Shown here: positions 17,221-26,233 of the stretch, in pieces | Position numbering within the stretch: the first letter of the stretch is position 1 | Layout: every line of letters begins with the position of its first letter | Source: Alphaproteobacteria bacterium | GTDB taxonomy: Bacteria; Pseudomonadota; Alphaproteobacteria; Rhizobiales; Xanthobacteraceae | Assembly (NCBI GenBank): GCA_026400395.1 | Contig: JAPLPD010000129.1 | Span: 1 to 45,217 of the forward strand | DNA length: 45,217 nucleotides | Reading direction: 5' to 3' | Notes under the pieces: model-generated | Told to the model about the DNA's origin: nothing | Seen by the model: only the letters and a program-made list of their open reading frames with translations | The model's database searches: none | Translations under genes and position numbers: made by a program

Positions 17221-19137
17221 ATGGCTCAGGTCGACGCCGCTTTGGCAGGCGAGGCGCTGCCGCACGACACCTCCGCGGTTCACCGCCGCTTCTGGCTGCT
17301 GACGCTCGGCAGCATCGGCGTGGTCTACGGCGACATCGGCACCAGCCCGCTGTACGCGTTCCGCGAGGCGGTCACCGCCGCGGTCGGCTCCGACGGCGCG
17401 CCGGCGCGCGAGGCGGTTCTCGGCGTGCTGTCGTTGATCCTGTGGGCGCTGTTCGTCGTCGTCACCCTGAAATACGTCATCATCCTGCTGCGCGCCGACA
17501 ACAACGGCGAGGGCGGCACGCTGGCGCTGATGGCGCTGGCGCAGCGCGCTATCGGCAAGAGCACCGGCGCCCTGGTGCTGCTCGGCATTATCAGCGGCGC
17601 GCTGTTTTACGGTGACGCTGTCAGCACGCCCGCGCTGTCGGTGCTCTCGGCGGTCGAAGGTCTTAAAATCGTGACGCCGGCGTTCGATCCCTATGTCGTG
17701 CCGTTGACGGTGGTCATTCTGGTCGTGCTATTCGCGGTGCAATCGCGCGGCACCGCGCAGGTCGCTACGTTTTTCGGCCCGATCACGCTGGTCTGGTTCT
17801 TCGCAATCGCGCTCGCCGGCATCTGGCACATCGCCGCCGATCCGAGCGTGCTCGCGGCGGTCAGCCCGGTGCCCGGCATCCGCTTTCTAGCAAATCACGG
17901 CCTGATCGGTCTGGTGACGCTCGGCGCGGTGTTTCTCGCCGTGACCGGAGCCGAGGCGCTCTACGCCGACCTCGGACATTTCGGCCGCGCGCCGATCCGC
18001 TTCGCCTGGATCGCTGTGGTGCTGCCGTCGCTCGCGCTGAACTATCTGGGCCAGGGCGCGCTCGTCCTCGCCAATCCCAAGGCGATCGAGAATCCGTTTT
18101 TTATGATGTACCCCGACTGGGCGCTGCTGCCGATGGTCGGCCTTGCCACCGCGGCGACCGTGATCGCAAGTCAGGCCGTCATCACCGGCGCCTATTCGCT
18201 GACCCAGCAAGCCATCCAACTCGGCCTGCTGCCGCGCTTGGAGATACGCCACACGTCGGCGACGCAGGTCGGCCAGATCTATATGCCGCGGGTGAACGCG
18301 CTTCTGCTCGCGGGTGTGTTGCTGCTGGTCATGCTGTTCCGTTCGTCCAGCGCGCTTGCCTCCGCTTACGGCATCGCCGTCACTGGCACGATGGTGGTGA
18401 CTGCGTTGATGGCGATCGTGGTGATCACGAAATGCTGGAAATGGCCGCTGTGGGCGGCGGTTGGGTTGATCGCGCCGTTCCTCGTCATCGACATGACTTT
18501 CCTTGGCGCCAATCTGCTCAAGGTATTCGAGGGCGGCTGGATGCCGCTCGCGCTTGGCGCTGCGATCATGGTGGCCATGTATACGTGGCGCCGGGGTAGC
18601 CGGCTGCTGTTCGAGAAGACCCGCAAGACCGAGGTGCCGCTCGATCCGCTGGTGGCCTCGTTGGAGCGAAAGCCGCCGACCCGCGTGCCGGGAACGGCGG
18701 TGTTCTTCACCAGCGATCCGACCTGCGCGCCGACAGCGATGATGCACAGCCTCAAGCACTACAAGGTGCTGCACGAGAAGAACGTCATCCTCACCATCGA
18801 ACATGTGGGGGTGCCGCGCGTCGATCCGGCCGAGCGCGTGCAGATCGAGCCGCTCGGCGAGACGTTCTCGCGCGTGCGGCTCCGCTTCGGTTTCATGGAG
18901 TCGCCCAATGTGCCGAAGGCGCTGGCCATCGCGCGCAAGCACGGCTGGCAGTTCGACATCATGAAGACGTCGTTCTTTCTGTCGCGGCGCTCGCTCAAGC
19001 CGGCGGCGCAGTCCGCCATGCCGCGATGGCAGGACCGGCTGTTCATCGCGCTGTCGCGCAGCGCCAACGATGCCTCCGATTATTTCCAGATCCCGACCGA
19101 GCGGGTGGTCGAAGTGGGTACGCAGGTTGCGATCTGA
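17221..19137 (+). CDS. kup: Low-affinity potassium transporter Kup (second copy)
   Basis: A 638-residue paralogue of the preceding gene, with [12 protein letters not shown] at 36-47, the same membrane layout, and the C-terminal block [30 protein letters not shown]. Long stretches match copy one nearly word for word (for instance the [15 protein letters not shown] region and the final RVVEVGTQV), but substitutions are spread throughout, so the duplication is not recent. It has its own 252-base upstream region and probably its own promoter. Different K+ affinity or pH dependence between the copies is an inference. A hairpin follows the stop. Confidence 0.95.
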   Translation: MAQVDAALAGEALPHDTSAVHRRFWLLTLGSIGVVYGDIGTSPLYAFREAVTAAVGSDGAPAREAVLGVLSLILWALFVVVTLKYVIILLRADNNGEGGTLALMALAQRAIGKSTGALVLLGIISGALFYGDAVSTPALSVLSAVEGLKIVTPAFDPYVVPLTVVILVVLFAVQSRGTAQVATFFGPITLVWFFAIALAGIWHIAADPSVLAAVSPVPGIRFLANHGLIGLVTLGAVFLAVTGAEALYADLGHFGRAPIRFAWIAVVLPSLALNYLGQGALVLANPKAIENPFFMMYPDWALLPMVGLATAATVIASQAVITGAYSLTQQAIQLGLLPRLEIRHTSATQVGQIYMPRVNALLLAGVLLLVMLFRSSSALASAYGIAVTGTMVVTALMAIVVITKCWKWPLWAAVGLIAPFLVIDMTFLGANLLKVFEGGWMPLALGAAIMVAMYTWRRGSRLLFEKTRKTEVPLDPLVASLERKPPTRVPGTAVFFTSDPTCAPTAMMHSLKHYKVLHEKNVILTIEHVGVPRVDPAERVQIEPLGETFSRVRLRFGFMESPNVPKALAIARKHGWQFDIMKTSFFLSRRSLKPAAQSAMPRWQDRLFIALSRSANDASDYFQIPTERVVEVGTQVAI

Positions 19138-19145
19138 CGGAACCG

Positions 19146-19184
19146 GTCGGACGCGTCGCTGCGGCGTGACGCGCCCGTCCGATC
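19146..19184 (+). terminator. Stem-loop after kup2
   Basis: GTCGGAC plus GCGTC on the left pair with GACGC and GTCCGAT on the right, with a small bulge and a 10-base loop. It starts 9 bases after the kup2 stop. It lacks a T-run, so it may be an imperfect terminator or an mRNA-stabilising hairpin. Confidence 0.35.
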
Positions 19185-19225
19185 AGGTGTAAGATTGGGC
19201 GGGTACATCAGTGGAGGTTTGCGTT

Positions 19226-19561
19226 ATGTCCGAAGCGAGAGAGCCGCAGGTCCACGATCTGACACCGGAGGACGTGGCGCGGGGCTTGGCGCAGGGCAAA
19301 ATTCTGCTGATCGACGTCCGCGAATTGAACGAAACCGCGGTCGAGCGCTATCCTGAGGCGGTGATCGTGCCGCTGTCGAGTTTCGATCCGGCGGAGCTTC
19401 CCGACCCGCAAGGCAAGCAGGTGGTGTTCGCCTGCCGCTCCGGCCGGCGCTCGGTCACCGCGTCGCAGGCGGCGCAGGCGCACGGGCTGGCGTACGACTC
19501 CCATCTGGCCGGTGGGATACTGGCCTGGAAGGCAGCGGGTCTGCCCACCGAAAACGATTAG
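19226..19561 (+). CDS. Rhodanese-like domain protein
   Basis: A single rhodanese domain of 111 residues, a sulphur carrier or transferase in the cytoplasm. It shows LLIDVRELNE after the first strand, the active-site cysteine C70 in FACRSGRRS, and the closing HLAGGILAWKAAGLPT typical of the fold. The start ATG 19226 has GTGGAGG 9-15 bases upstream. A GTG at 19211 would place that Shine-Dalgarno inside the gene and is rejected. It stands alone and ends convergent with the outer-membrane gene, with a strong hairpin between them. Confidence 0.93.
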   Translation: MSEAREPQVHDLTPEDVARGLAQGKILLIDVRELNETAVERYPEAVIVPLSSFDPAELPDPQGKQVVFACRSGRRSVTASQAAQAHGLAYDSHLAGGILAWKAAGLPTEND

Positions 19562-19588
19562 CGCGCGACCCCGTCCGGGATCGCGCGC
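19561..19588. terminator. Strong hairpin between convergent rhodanese and omp genes
   Basis: GCGCGCGA (19561-19568) pairs perfectly with TCGCGCGC (19581-19588). An inner CCC/GGG stem closes a GTCC loop after one mismatch. It lies between two converging stop codons and could end transcription from both sides, although a T-run is absent on either strand. Confidence 0.5.
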
Positions 19589-19611
19589 CAAACGTCAGAG
19601 CACCGAAATCG

Positions 19612-20325
19612 TTAGAAGCGGTAGTTGATGCCGGTTTTGACGAGATTGATCGTCGATGAAACGCTCGCGGCCGGAACAACCGGGAATGTTCCAGCGGCCA
19701 CGAGGGTCTCGTTTTTGTTGCCAAAGCTCAGATAATTGTATTCAGCGAACACCGACCAGTTGCCAGCGAAGGCCCACTCGATGCCCGCGCCTGCAACCCA
19801 TCCGGTCCGGCTGAAATTTCCGGTGCCGGTGCCGCCAGTCGCATTGGCCGCATTCCATTTGTCGCGCGTGAAGGCGACGCCGCCCTTGCCGTAAACCAGG
19901 ACGCGGTCGAACGCGTAGCCGATGCGGCCCGTGGCCGTGGCAACGTAGTCCTGCTTGACCGTGACGCTGGAGCCGGCACCGAGGACGGCCGCGCCGGTCA
20001 GTGTCTCTCTGATGTCGGCGTAGGAATAGTCGCCCTGGAGGCCGAACACCCAATCGCCAGCCTGCCAGTTGAAACCGATCTGGCCACCTGCCAGCCAGCC
20101 ATCAAGGTCGGCACTTCCTGATGCCACGGTGCCGTGGCCCTTGACCGTGCTCCAGGCGTAGCCGGCGTGTCCGCCGATATAGAAACCGGTCCAGGTGAAG
20201 CGTTCTTGCATCACCACGGCCGGTGCGCGGGCAGGCGGTGCCTGGGGCGGCAAATCGGCTGCGAAAGCGCCTGATGTGACCGCGAGCAACGAAACCAACC
20301 CAGAAAATACTGAGATACGACGCAT
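19612..20325 (-). CDS. Outer-membrane beta-barrel protein (Omp25/Omp31-type)
   Basis: A 237-residue outer-membrane protein. The signal peptide is cut after AFA (before ADLPPQAPP), a proline-rich linker follows, then an eight-stranded barrel beginning FTWTGFYIGGHAGYAWS, a hallmark of the rhizobial/Brucella porin-like family. Alternating strands such as VATATGRIGYAFDRVLVYGKGG and WSVFAEYNYLSFG follow, and the C-terminus ends in the aromatic NYRF needed for assembly. The start ATG 20323-20325 (MRRISVFSG) has GAGGGG 9-14 bases upstream; a GTG three codons earlier is less likely. Confidence 0.9.
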   Translation of the reverse strand: MRRISVFSGLVSLLAVTSGAFAADLPPQAPPARAPAVVMQERFTWTGFYIGGHAGYAWSTVKGHGTVASGSADLDGWLAGGQIGFNWQAGDWVFGLQGDYSYADIRETLTGAAVLGAGSSVTVKQDYVATATGRIGYAFDRVLVYGKGGVAFTRDKWNAANATGGTGTGNFSRTGWVAGAGIEWAFAGNWSVFAEYNYLSFGNKNETLVAAGTFPVVPAASVSSTINLVKTGINYRF

Positions 20326-20380
20326 ATCCACCACCCCTCGTTACAAATTCGAGCCCCGTTCGTTAACCTTATCTGAGGGG

Positions 20381-20400
20381 GGATGCATTTCTAAGCATCC
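20381..20400 (-). promoter_or_regulatory. Stem-loop in the leader of the omp gene
   Basis: GGATGC (20381-20386) and GCATCC (20395-20400) flank an 8-base AT-rich loop. On the minus strand it would lie about 55 bases ahead of the omp start codon, in a likely 5' untranslated leader. Porin leaders often carry stabilising or sRNA-target hairpins. Function here is inference. Confidence 0.3.
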
Positions 20401-20458
20401 AGTCTCATTTCTCCCGCTGGTCCACCGCTTCAAATCTGCTGCCGATCTCACAACCTAA

Positions 20459-20523
20459 GCGCGATCGTCGCACTCGCCGCACAACCGCGCGGGTGGTGCG
20501 AAGGCTTGCGGGGCTGATCGCGC
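20459..20523. other. Nested inverted repeats in the omp-potF divergent spacer
   Basis: The outer arms GCGCGATC (20459-20466) and GATCGCGC (20516-20523) enclose inner arms TCGCAC (20468-20473) and GTGCGA (20496-20501), with CCGCGCGG inside. Together they would fold into a long two-tier hairpin on either strand. It lies in a 293-base stretch without genes. It could be a small RNA, an operator pair or part of the potF leader. No T-run follows. Confidence 0.3.
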
Positions 20524-20618
20524 GCGCCCCGCCGCATCGCTTACAATCGGCCGTGGCACGGCGCTAAGATCATGCCGATTTGCCAGATCGATCGTTCGAG
20601 AAGGTGCCCGAAAGTCCC

Positions 20619-21761
20619 ATGCCGATTCGCATTTTCCTGTTTCGATCAACCGCGCTCGCCGCGGTGTTGGCGGCGATCGTGCCGGCGCCGGCCGGCGCGC
20701 AAAGCAAGGCCGAGCGGATCGTCAACGTCTTCAATTGGTCGGACTACGTCGAGCCGACAGTGATCGAGGCTTTCACCAAGGAGACCGGCATCAAGGTCCG
20801 TTACGACACCTTCGATGCCAACGAGACGCTGGAGACCAAGCTCCTGGCCGGCAAGTCGGGCTACGATGTCGTGGTGCCGACCGCCTATTTCCTGGAGCGC
20901 CAGATCAAGGCCGGCGTGTTTCAGAAGCTCGACAAGTCGAAGCTGCCGAACCTGAAGAATGTCTGGCCGGAAATTTCCGAACGGCTCGCCGTGTACGATC
21001 CCGGCGCCCAGTACGCGGTCAACTACATGTGGGGCACCACCGGCATCGGCTACAACGTCCGCAAGGCGCGTGAGGCTCTGAAGATCGACGGTCCGGTCGA
21101 TGCGGCGATGAGTTCCTGGGACATGGTGTTCAAGCCCGAGAACCTCGCCAGGTTCAAGGATTGCGGCGTGCACATGCTGGACTCCGCCAGCGACATCATG
21201 CCGGCGGCGCTGCAATATCTCGGACTCGACCCGAACACCACGCAGCAGGCCGATCTCGACAAGGCAGCGGACCTGCTGATCAAGATCCGCCCGAACGTGC
21301 GCAAGTTCAATTCGTCGGAGTATTTGAACGCGCTTGCGTCCGGTGAAATCTGCCTTGTCGTCGGCTGGTCCGGCGACATCAAGCAGGCGCAGAGGCGTGC
21401 CGCCGAAGCCAAGGCCGGCAAGGATGGCGGCGTTGAGGTCGGTTACGCGATCCCCAAGGGCGGCGCGCAGATGTTCTTCGACAACATCGCCATTCCGAAA
21501 GACGCCAGAAACGTCACCGAGGCGCACGCCTTTATCGACTACATGCTGCGGCCCGAGGTGGCGGCGAAGAACTCGAACTTCCTCGGCTATGCCAACGGCA
21601 ATCTCGCCAGTCAGGCGCTGCTCGACAAGGCGGTGTTCGATGACCGCACGGTCTATCCGGACGCCGAGACAATGAAGAGTCTGTACATCATCACCGCCCA
21701 CGACCAGAAGACGCAGCGGCTGATGAACCGGCTGTGGACCAAGATCAAGACCGGGCGCTAA
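20619..21761 (+). CDS. potF: Putrescine/polyamine ABC transporter substrate-binding protein
   Basis: A periplasmic solute-binding protein of 380 residues. The signal peptide is cut after AGA (residue 27). The mature start ERIVNVFNWSDYVEPTVIEAF is the PotF/PotD signature, with the Trp and Tyr that line the polyamine site, followed by GYDVVVPTAYFLERQI and a hinge WGTTGIGYNV. The late block GGAQMFFDNIAIPKDA also fits. No permease or ATPase gene is adjacent, so the other components must be elsewhere. The start is ATG 20619, preceded by GAAGG; a TTG at 20580 is an unlikely alternative. Confidence 0.9.
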   Translation: MPIRIFLFRSTALAAVLAAIVPAPAGAQSKAERIVNVFNWSDYVEPTVIEAFTKETGIKVRYDTFDANETLETKLLAGKSGYDVVVPTAYFLERQIKAGVFQKLDKSKLPNLKNVWPEISERLAVYDPGAQYAVNYMWGTTGIGYNVRKAREALKIDGPVDAAMSSWDMVFKPENLARFKDCGVHMLDSASDIMPAALQYLGLDPNTTQQADLDKAADLLIKIRPNVRKFNSSEYLNALASGEICLVVGWSGDIKQAQRRAAEAKAGKDGGVEVGYAIPKGGAQMFFDNIAIPKDARNVTEAHAFIDYMLRPEVAAKNSNFLGYANGNLASQALLDKAVFDDRTVYPDAETMKSLYIITAHDQKTQRLMNRLWTKIKTGR

Positions 21762-21766
21762 AGGCG

Positions 21767-22687
21767 TTACTCATCCCGCCAGCGGCGGTGCAGCCACAGC
21801 CATTGCTCCGGAGTGTCGCGGACCCAGCCTTCGACCACGTCGGTGATGACCTGCATGGTGCGCTCGACATCGACCTGGCCTTCGGCGTCGCGCGGCACGT
21901 CGATCGCCTCGGTGAGTTGCAACTGGAAGCGGTCGCCGGGATAGCGCACCACGCGGGCGCCGTGGATCGGACAATCCACATGGCGGGCGAGCCGCGCGAT
22001 CATCGCATTGGCGCGGGTGCGGCGGCCGAAGAACGTCACCGGGACGCCCTGGGTGGCGTACTGATCGACCAGCATCGCCACATGCGAGCCGCGATGAAGC
22101 GCCTCGATCAGCTTGAACGGCGCCTGCAGGCCGGTGGGGATCAGCGTTCCCATGCAGCCGGCGCGAAGGTTGATGATCTCGTCGGAGATGGCGCGGTTGT
22201 TCGGCCGCCGATAGACCACGGTGGAGTCGATGCCGTAGGCGTGGGCGCCGACCGCCGCGAGTTCCCAGTTGGCCAGATGCGCCGCGAAGATCAGCGCGGG
22301 CTTGCCGTCGTTGTGCAACTGGCGCGCGATCCGTTCGCTCTCGCTTGAATCGAGCACGCGTCCGCGGCCCTGTTCCCGGCTGTGGTCCCAAAGCCGGTCG
22401 ATGTGAGCGAACTCCGCGCCGACCCGGCCGAGATTGTCCCACACGCCGAGGAGAATGGTTTCGATCTCGGCGGGCGATTTGTCGGGAAACGCCGCGGCCA
22501 GATTGGCGCGCCCGATGCGATGCTCCGGCAGCCACGGCCCGACCCACCGCGTCAGGCGGCCGGCGAGATTGGCCGTGGTCGCGACATCGAACAGCCGGAT
22601 GATTCGCAGCGTTCGCACGGCGAGGAAGCCGAGCACCGTATCGCCGATGCGGCGCAGCGCCGCGTTCCTACGCCTGTTCCGAGCCAT
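21767..22687 (-). CDS. lpxXL: Lipid A very-long-chain acyltransferase LpxXL
   Basis: An inner-membrane lysophospholipid acyltransferase-fold enzyme of 306 residues. It transfers the very long 27-hydroxyoctacosanoyl-type chain from AcpXL to the lipid A precursor. The catalytic HX4E is H137-E142 in AAHLANWE. The N-terminus is basic with a hydrophobic anchor (DTVLGFLAVRTLRIIRLF). The later block YRRPNNRAISDEI fits the LpxL/HtrB family. It closes the six-gene leftward locus with acpXL, which separates LpxXL from the ordinary lauroyl transferase LpxL. It is 14 bases downstream of adh. Confidence 0.9.
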   Translation of the reverse strand: MARNRRRNAALRRIGDTVLGFLAVRTLRIIRLFDVATTANLAGRLTRWVGPWLPEHRIGRANLAAAFPDKSPAEIETILLGVWDNLGRVGAEFAHIDRLWDHSREQGRGRVLDSSESERIARQLHNDGKPALIFAAHLANWELAAVGAHAYGIDSTVVYRRPNNRAISDEIINLRAGCMGTLIPTGLQAPFKLIEALHRGSHVAMLVDQYATQGVPVTFFGRRTRANAMIARLARHVDCPIHGARVVRYPGDRFQLQLTEAIDVPRDAEGQVDVERTMQVITDVVEGWVRDTPEQWLWLHRRWRDE

Positions 22688-22701
22688 GAATGTCCTGTGG
22701 C

Positions 22702-23736
22702 CTAGAACCTGACCACGATCTTGCCGAACACCTGCCGGCTTTCCAGCCGTTCGATGCCCCGTTCGATGTCGGCCAATCCGATCTCGGTGTCGATCACGGG
22801 GGTGAGCCCGCCCGCTATCTTGGCGAGGCTGTCGCGGATGTTGCGCATCGAGGCGCCGAATGAACCGAGGATTTTGTACTGTTGCTGGAAAAGCTGCATC
22901 AGGTTGAAGGTGATGGTGGGACCGGCGGTTGATCCGCAGGTCACCAGCCGGCCGCCGCGCTTGAGCACCAGCAGCGAGCCGTTGAAGCCTTCGCCGCCGA
23001 CATGCTCGAACACCACATCGACGTCCTTCTTGTTGGTGAGCTTGCGCGTGATCGTCTCAAACCGCTCGGTGCGGTAGTTGATGACGTGATCGGCGCCGAG
23101 CGCCTTGGCCTTCGCAGCCTTGTCGTCGTCGCCGACGGTCGTGATGACGGTGCAGCCGAGGGCCTTCGCCATCTTAATCGCCGCCGTGCCGATGCCGGAG
23201 CCGCCGGCCTGCACAAGGATGGTCTCGCCCGGCTGCAGCTTGGCGTTGTCGAACAGCATGTGCTGGACCGTGGAAAATGCGATCGGGGCGCAGGCGGCGT
23301 CGCGCATGCTGACGCCGTCCGGCACCGGAATGACCAGCCGCGCCGGCATGTTCAGTCGGTCGCGGGCGAAGCCATCGACGTGGAAGCCCATGATGCCGGC
23401 GACATTTTCGCAAAGGTTGTCGCGGCCTTCGAGACAGGCTTTGCACTTCGCGCAGGTCAGCGCGCCGTACATCACCACCGGATCGCCCGGCTTGAATCCG
23501 GTTACGCCGTCGCCGACCGCGGCGATCTCGCCCGCGGCTTCCGCGCCGACCACAAGCGGCATCTTGCGCTTGGCGAACGCCATGCCGCGAAAGCCCCATA
23601 CGTCGATGTGATTGAGCGCCATCGCCTTGACGGCGACCTGAACCTCGCCCGCCGCCGGCGGCGGAGGGGCGGGCACCTCGGCCAGTTCAAGCTTGCGGTC
23701 GCCCAGCAGCGTGAGTGCGCGGATGGTGGCGGTCAC
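22702..23736 (-). CDS. Zinc-type medium-chain dehydrogenase of the VLCFA locus
   Basis: A medium-chain dehydrogenase/reductase of 344 residues. The structural zinc lobe is visible as CAKCKACLEGRDNLCEN and the cofactor motif as GGSGIGTAAIKMAKALG. In the conserved lipid A locus a dehydrogenase of this type sits between fabF1 and lpxXL and is thought to supply an enoyl- or keto-reducing step in chain elongation; that role is inferred from position. The start codon is GTG at 23734-23736, overlapping the fabF1 stop (GTGA), so the two are translationally coupled. Confidence 0.87.
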   Translation of the reverse strand: MTATIRALTLLGDRKLELAEVPAPPPPAAGEVQVAVKAMALNHIDVWGFRGMAFAKRKMPLVVGAEAAGEIAAVGDGVTGFKPGDPVVMYGALTCAKCKACLEGRDNLCENVAGIMGFHVDGFARDRLNMPARLVIPVPDGVSMRDAACAPIAFSTVQHMLFDNAKLQPGETILVQAGGSGIGTAAIKMAKALGCTVITTVGDDDKAAKAKALGADHVINYRTERFETITRKLTNKKDVDVVFEHVGGEGFNGSLLVLKRGGRLVTCGSTAGPTITFNLMQLFQQQYKILGSFGASMRNIRDSLAKIAGGLTPVIDTEIGLADIERGIERLESRQVFGKIVVRF

Positions 23737-25013
23737 GCCGGTTCGCGTCCCATCACCAGCGAGACATTCTGGCCGCCGAAGCCGAACGAATTGGAAATGA
23801 CGTGGCGGACCTTGGCGTCGCGCGCCGTGTTCGGCACCACGTCCATTGGAATGGCCGGGTCGGGCACCTGGTAGTTGATGGTCGGCGGGATGCGTTCGCG
23901 CGCCATGGTGAGCAGTGAGAACACCGCCTCGACAGCGCCTGCCGCCGACAGCGTGTGGCCGACCATCGACTTGTTGGAAGACATCGGCAGGGTCTTTGCC
24001 CGTTCGCCGAACACCGCCATCACGCCCATGGCTTCCATCTTGTCGTTTTCCGGCGTGCCGGTGCCGTGCGGATTGACGTAGTCGATATCGTCCGGCGTCA
24101 GTCCCGCATCGGCCAGCGCGTTGCGGATGCAGCCGATGATCGGCTTGCCGTCGGGGCTCGACCGCGTGCGGTGGAAGGCGTCGGCCATCTCGCCAAAGCC
24201 GTTAATGACGCCAAGAATGCGGGCGCCGCGCGCCCTGGCGGATTCCATGCTCTCCAGCACCAAGGCGCCGGCGCCTTCGGCCATCACGAAACCGTCGCGG
24301 TTCTTGGCGAACGGCTTGGCGGCCTGCGCTGGCGGGTCGGCCGAAGTGGACAACGCCGACAACAGCGAAAACCTGATCAGCGACTCCGGATTGATCGAGC
24401 CGTCCGAGCCGATGCACAGCGCGGCGTCGGTCTCGCCGCGGCGGATCGCCTCGACGCCGAGTTGGATAGCGGTGGCACCCGAGGCGCATGCGGTCGATAG
24501 CGAAATCGGCGAGCCTTTGGTGCCGAATTTGTCGGCCAGATGATTGGCGACGGAACCGAACATGAAGCGCTCGTGGAACGGCACGAACTGGCCCGCGGCA
24601 GCGGTGCGGATCAGGTCGTTGTAACTGACATCGGCGTTTGCACCGGAGGCGGTCGCGATCTTGCGGCGCTGCTCCCATTCGATTTCGATCGGCGGCACCG
24701 CGATGAACAATGGGCCCGGAAAGTCCCCACGGTGGCCGATGCCGGATTCGGCGACGGCCTCTTCGGCGGCGAGATCGGCCAGCCGCTCGGACAGTTCCGG
24801 GGACGACAGCGGATCGGCTGGAACGAAATCGACGGTGCCGGCGAAGCGGGTCTTCAACCCGTCGGTGGCAAAGCGGGTGATGTTCTTGATGCCGGACTTT
24901 CCGGCGGTCAGGTTCTTCCAGTTGTCATCCTTGCCGGCGCCGATCGACGTGACGACGCCAAGTCCGGTGACGACGACGACTGGGCGCCCCGCGCTGTCAT
25001 GGTTGGACGGCAT
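23733..25013 (-). CDS. Beta-ketoacyl-ACP synthase FabF1 of the VLCFA locus
   Basis: A KAS II-type condensing enzyme of 426 residues that extends acyl chains on AcpXL. The full catalytic set is present: C176 in STACASG, H316 in NPHGTGTPEND, and K348/H353 in NKSMVGHTLSAAG. The C-terminal NSFGFGGQNVSLV is normal. The start ATG 25011-25013 follows AAGGAGAGCTTGAG, a strong ribosome-binding site that begins inside the stop codon of fabF2. It is presumably the active partner of FabF2, which lacks the key residues. Confidence 0.93.
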   Translation of the reverse strand: MPSNHDSAGRPVVVVTGLGVVTSIGAGKDDNWKNLTAGKSGIKNITRFATDGLKTRFAGTVDFVPADPLSSPELSERLADLAAEEAVAESGIGHRGDFPGPLFIAVPPIEIEWEQRRKIATASGANADVSYNDLIRTAAAGQFVPFHERFMFGSVANHLADKFGTKGSPISLSTACASGATAIQLGVEAIRRGETDAALCIGSDGSINPESLIRFSLLSALSTSADPPAQAAKPFAKNRDGFVMAEGAGALVLESMESARARGARILGVINGFGEMADAFHRTRSSPDGKPIIGCIRNALADAGLTPDDIDYVNPHGTGTPENDKMEAMGVMAVFGERAKTLPMSSNKSMVGHTLSAAGAVEAVFSLLTMARERIPPTINYQVPDPAIPMDVVPNTARDAKVRHVISNSFGFGGQNVSLVMGREPA

Positions 25014-25026
25014 CTCAAGCTCTCCT

Positions 25027-26233
25027 TCAGGGCGCTTCGACCAGGGCCAGCCCTTCGCCGCGCCAGTGACCCACCGATGTCACCACGGCCTGGGTCAGCG
25101 GGCCTTGCATCGGACGCTCGACCCCCGGTTCGGCCGGCGTCCGGCGGATAGAGGTTACCACGGCTGACCGCGATCGCGGCCAGCGCCACGTTCATCGGAA
25201 ACTGCGGTTCGAACGCATGCCCGACATAAGTGCCGGTGGCGCGAACGGCAATGTCCTGGTGTTCGGCCAGGAAAACGCGCTCCTCGGCGGTGGCGGGCGC
25301 AGTGCCGCTGGCGCCGGAAATGACCGCGACCTTGCCGGGCTGCAGGCGGCTGGAAATCTTGCCCCAGAGACGGCGCAGTCCCGCGGTGACGTCGCCGGGC
25401 TGGCGCCGGCAGCGGTCCGACAACACGGCGGAGAGCCGGGCGATGCGTTTGGCGCCGCGGGCGTCGGCGTGAGCGCGCGACTCGATCACCAGGAATGCGC
25501 CCATGGCGGCGAGCGCGAAGCCAGGATGCGCCTCGCGCTGCCAGACCGGCGAGAACTTGTCTTTCAGGGCGAAGCCGCCGAACTCGTAGAGCATCAGCAG
25601 GTCCTGACGCTCGGAGTTATGGCTGCCGCCAACCAGCGCGATGTCGCTCTGGCCCGCGCCGATGCGCGCGACCGCGATGCGGATTGCATCGACGCCGGCG
25701 GATTCCTCGCCCATGAAGGTGCGCGACGAACCGGTGACGCCGTGAACGATCGAGATGTTGCCGGCCAGCAGGTTGGAGAGCTGCGATAGGAACAGCGTCG
25801 GGCGCAGATCGTTCATCAGCCGCTCGTTGAGGAATGCCTCGGGCTGCGCGGCCGCGGGCAGGCCCGCGAGGATGGCGGTGTCGGCTGCGATGTCGCGCTC
25901 GCCGCCGCCGGCTGCGACGATCATGTCGGTGCGCCCCAGCATTTCCGCCTTGCCCTTGAGGCCGGCGGAGTCGAGCGCCAGTCCCGCCGCGTAGGTGCCG
26001 ATGCGCTGCCACGCCTCCATCTGGCGCTGGTCGCCCTTCTTCGGAATTTGCTTGTCGAAGCCGAGCGGCGGGAGCTTGTGAATGATGTACGGCGGATAAG
26101 TCGCGGTGTCGGGCTTGGGCGGGCTCGTGTTGAGCGCAGCCCAATGGGCCTCCGGTCCTTCGCCGAGGCACGACACGATGCCGATGCCGGTGATCCAGGC
26201 TTCGCGAGCCGTGTCGTCCGCCGCGTCAGCCAT
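25027..26233 (-). pseudogene. KAS-like FabF2 of the VLCFA locus, frameshifted near the 3' end
   Basis: A condensing-enzyme homologue of about 400 residues. Up to GNLYPP the frame from ATG 26231-26233 is clean. Near 25131-25145 it shifts by one base: the expected ending EPGVERPMQGPLTQAVVTSV, then HWRGEGLALVEAP with TGA at 25027-25029, lies in the next frame. One extra G in GCCGG (25134-25135) explains it. Unshifted, translation would run to 24908, into fabF1. The active-site Cys position is Ser (S169 in TGSSRTF) and the first His block is GASGTAP, while VGHAF keeps the second His. It therefore resembles a KS-beta or chain-length factor. The lesion may be real or a base-call error. Confidence 0.82.

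Noticed and set aside
24908-25026. C-terminal extension of FabF2 into fabF1 (the SLARRRAGPGRS and later part)
   Set aside because: It is out-of-frame reading after the shift. The true family ending is present in the next frame, with a stop at 25027-25029.
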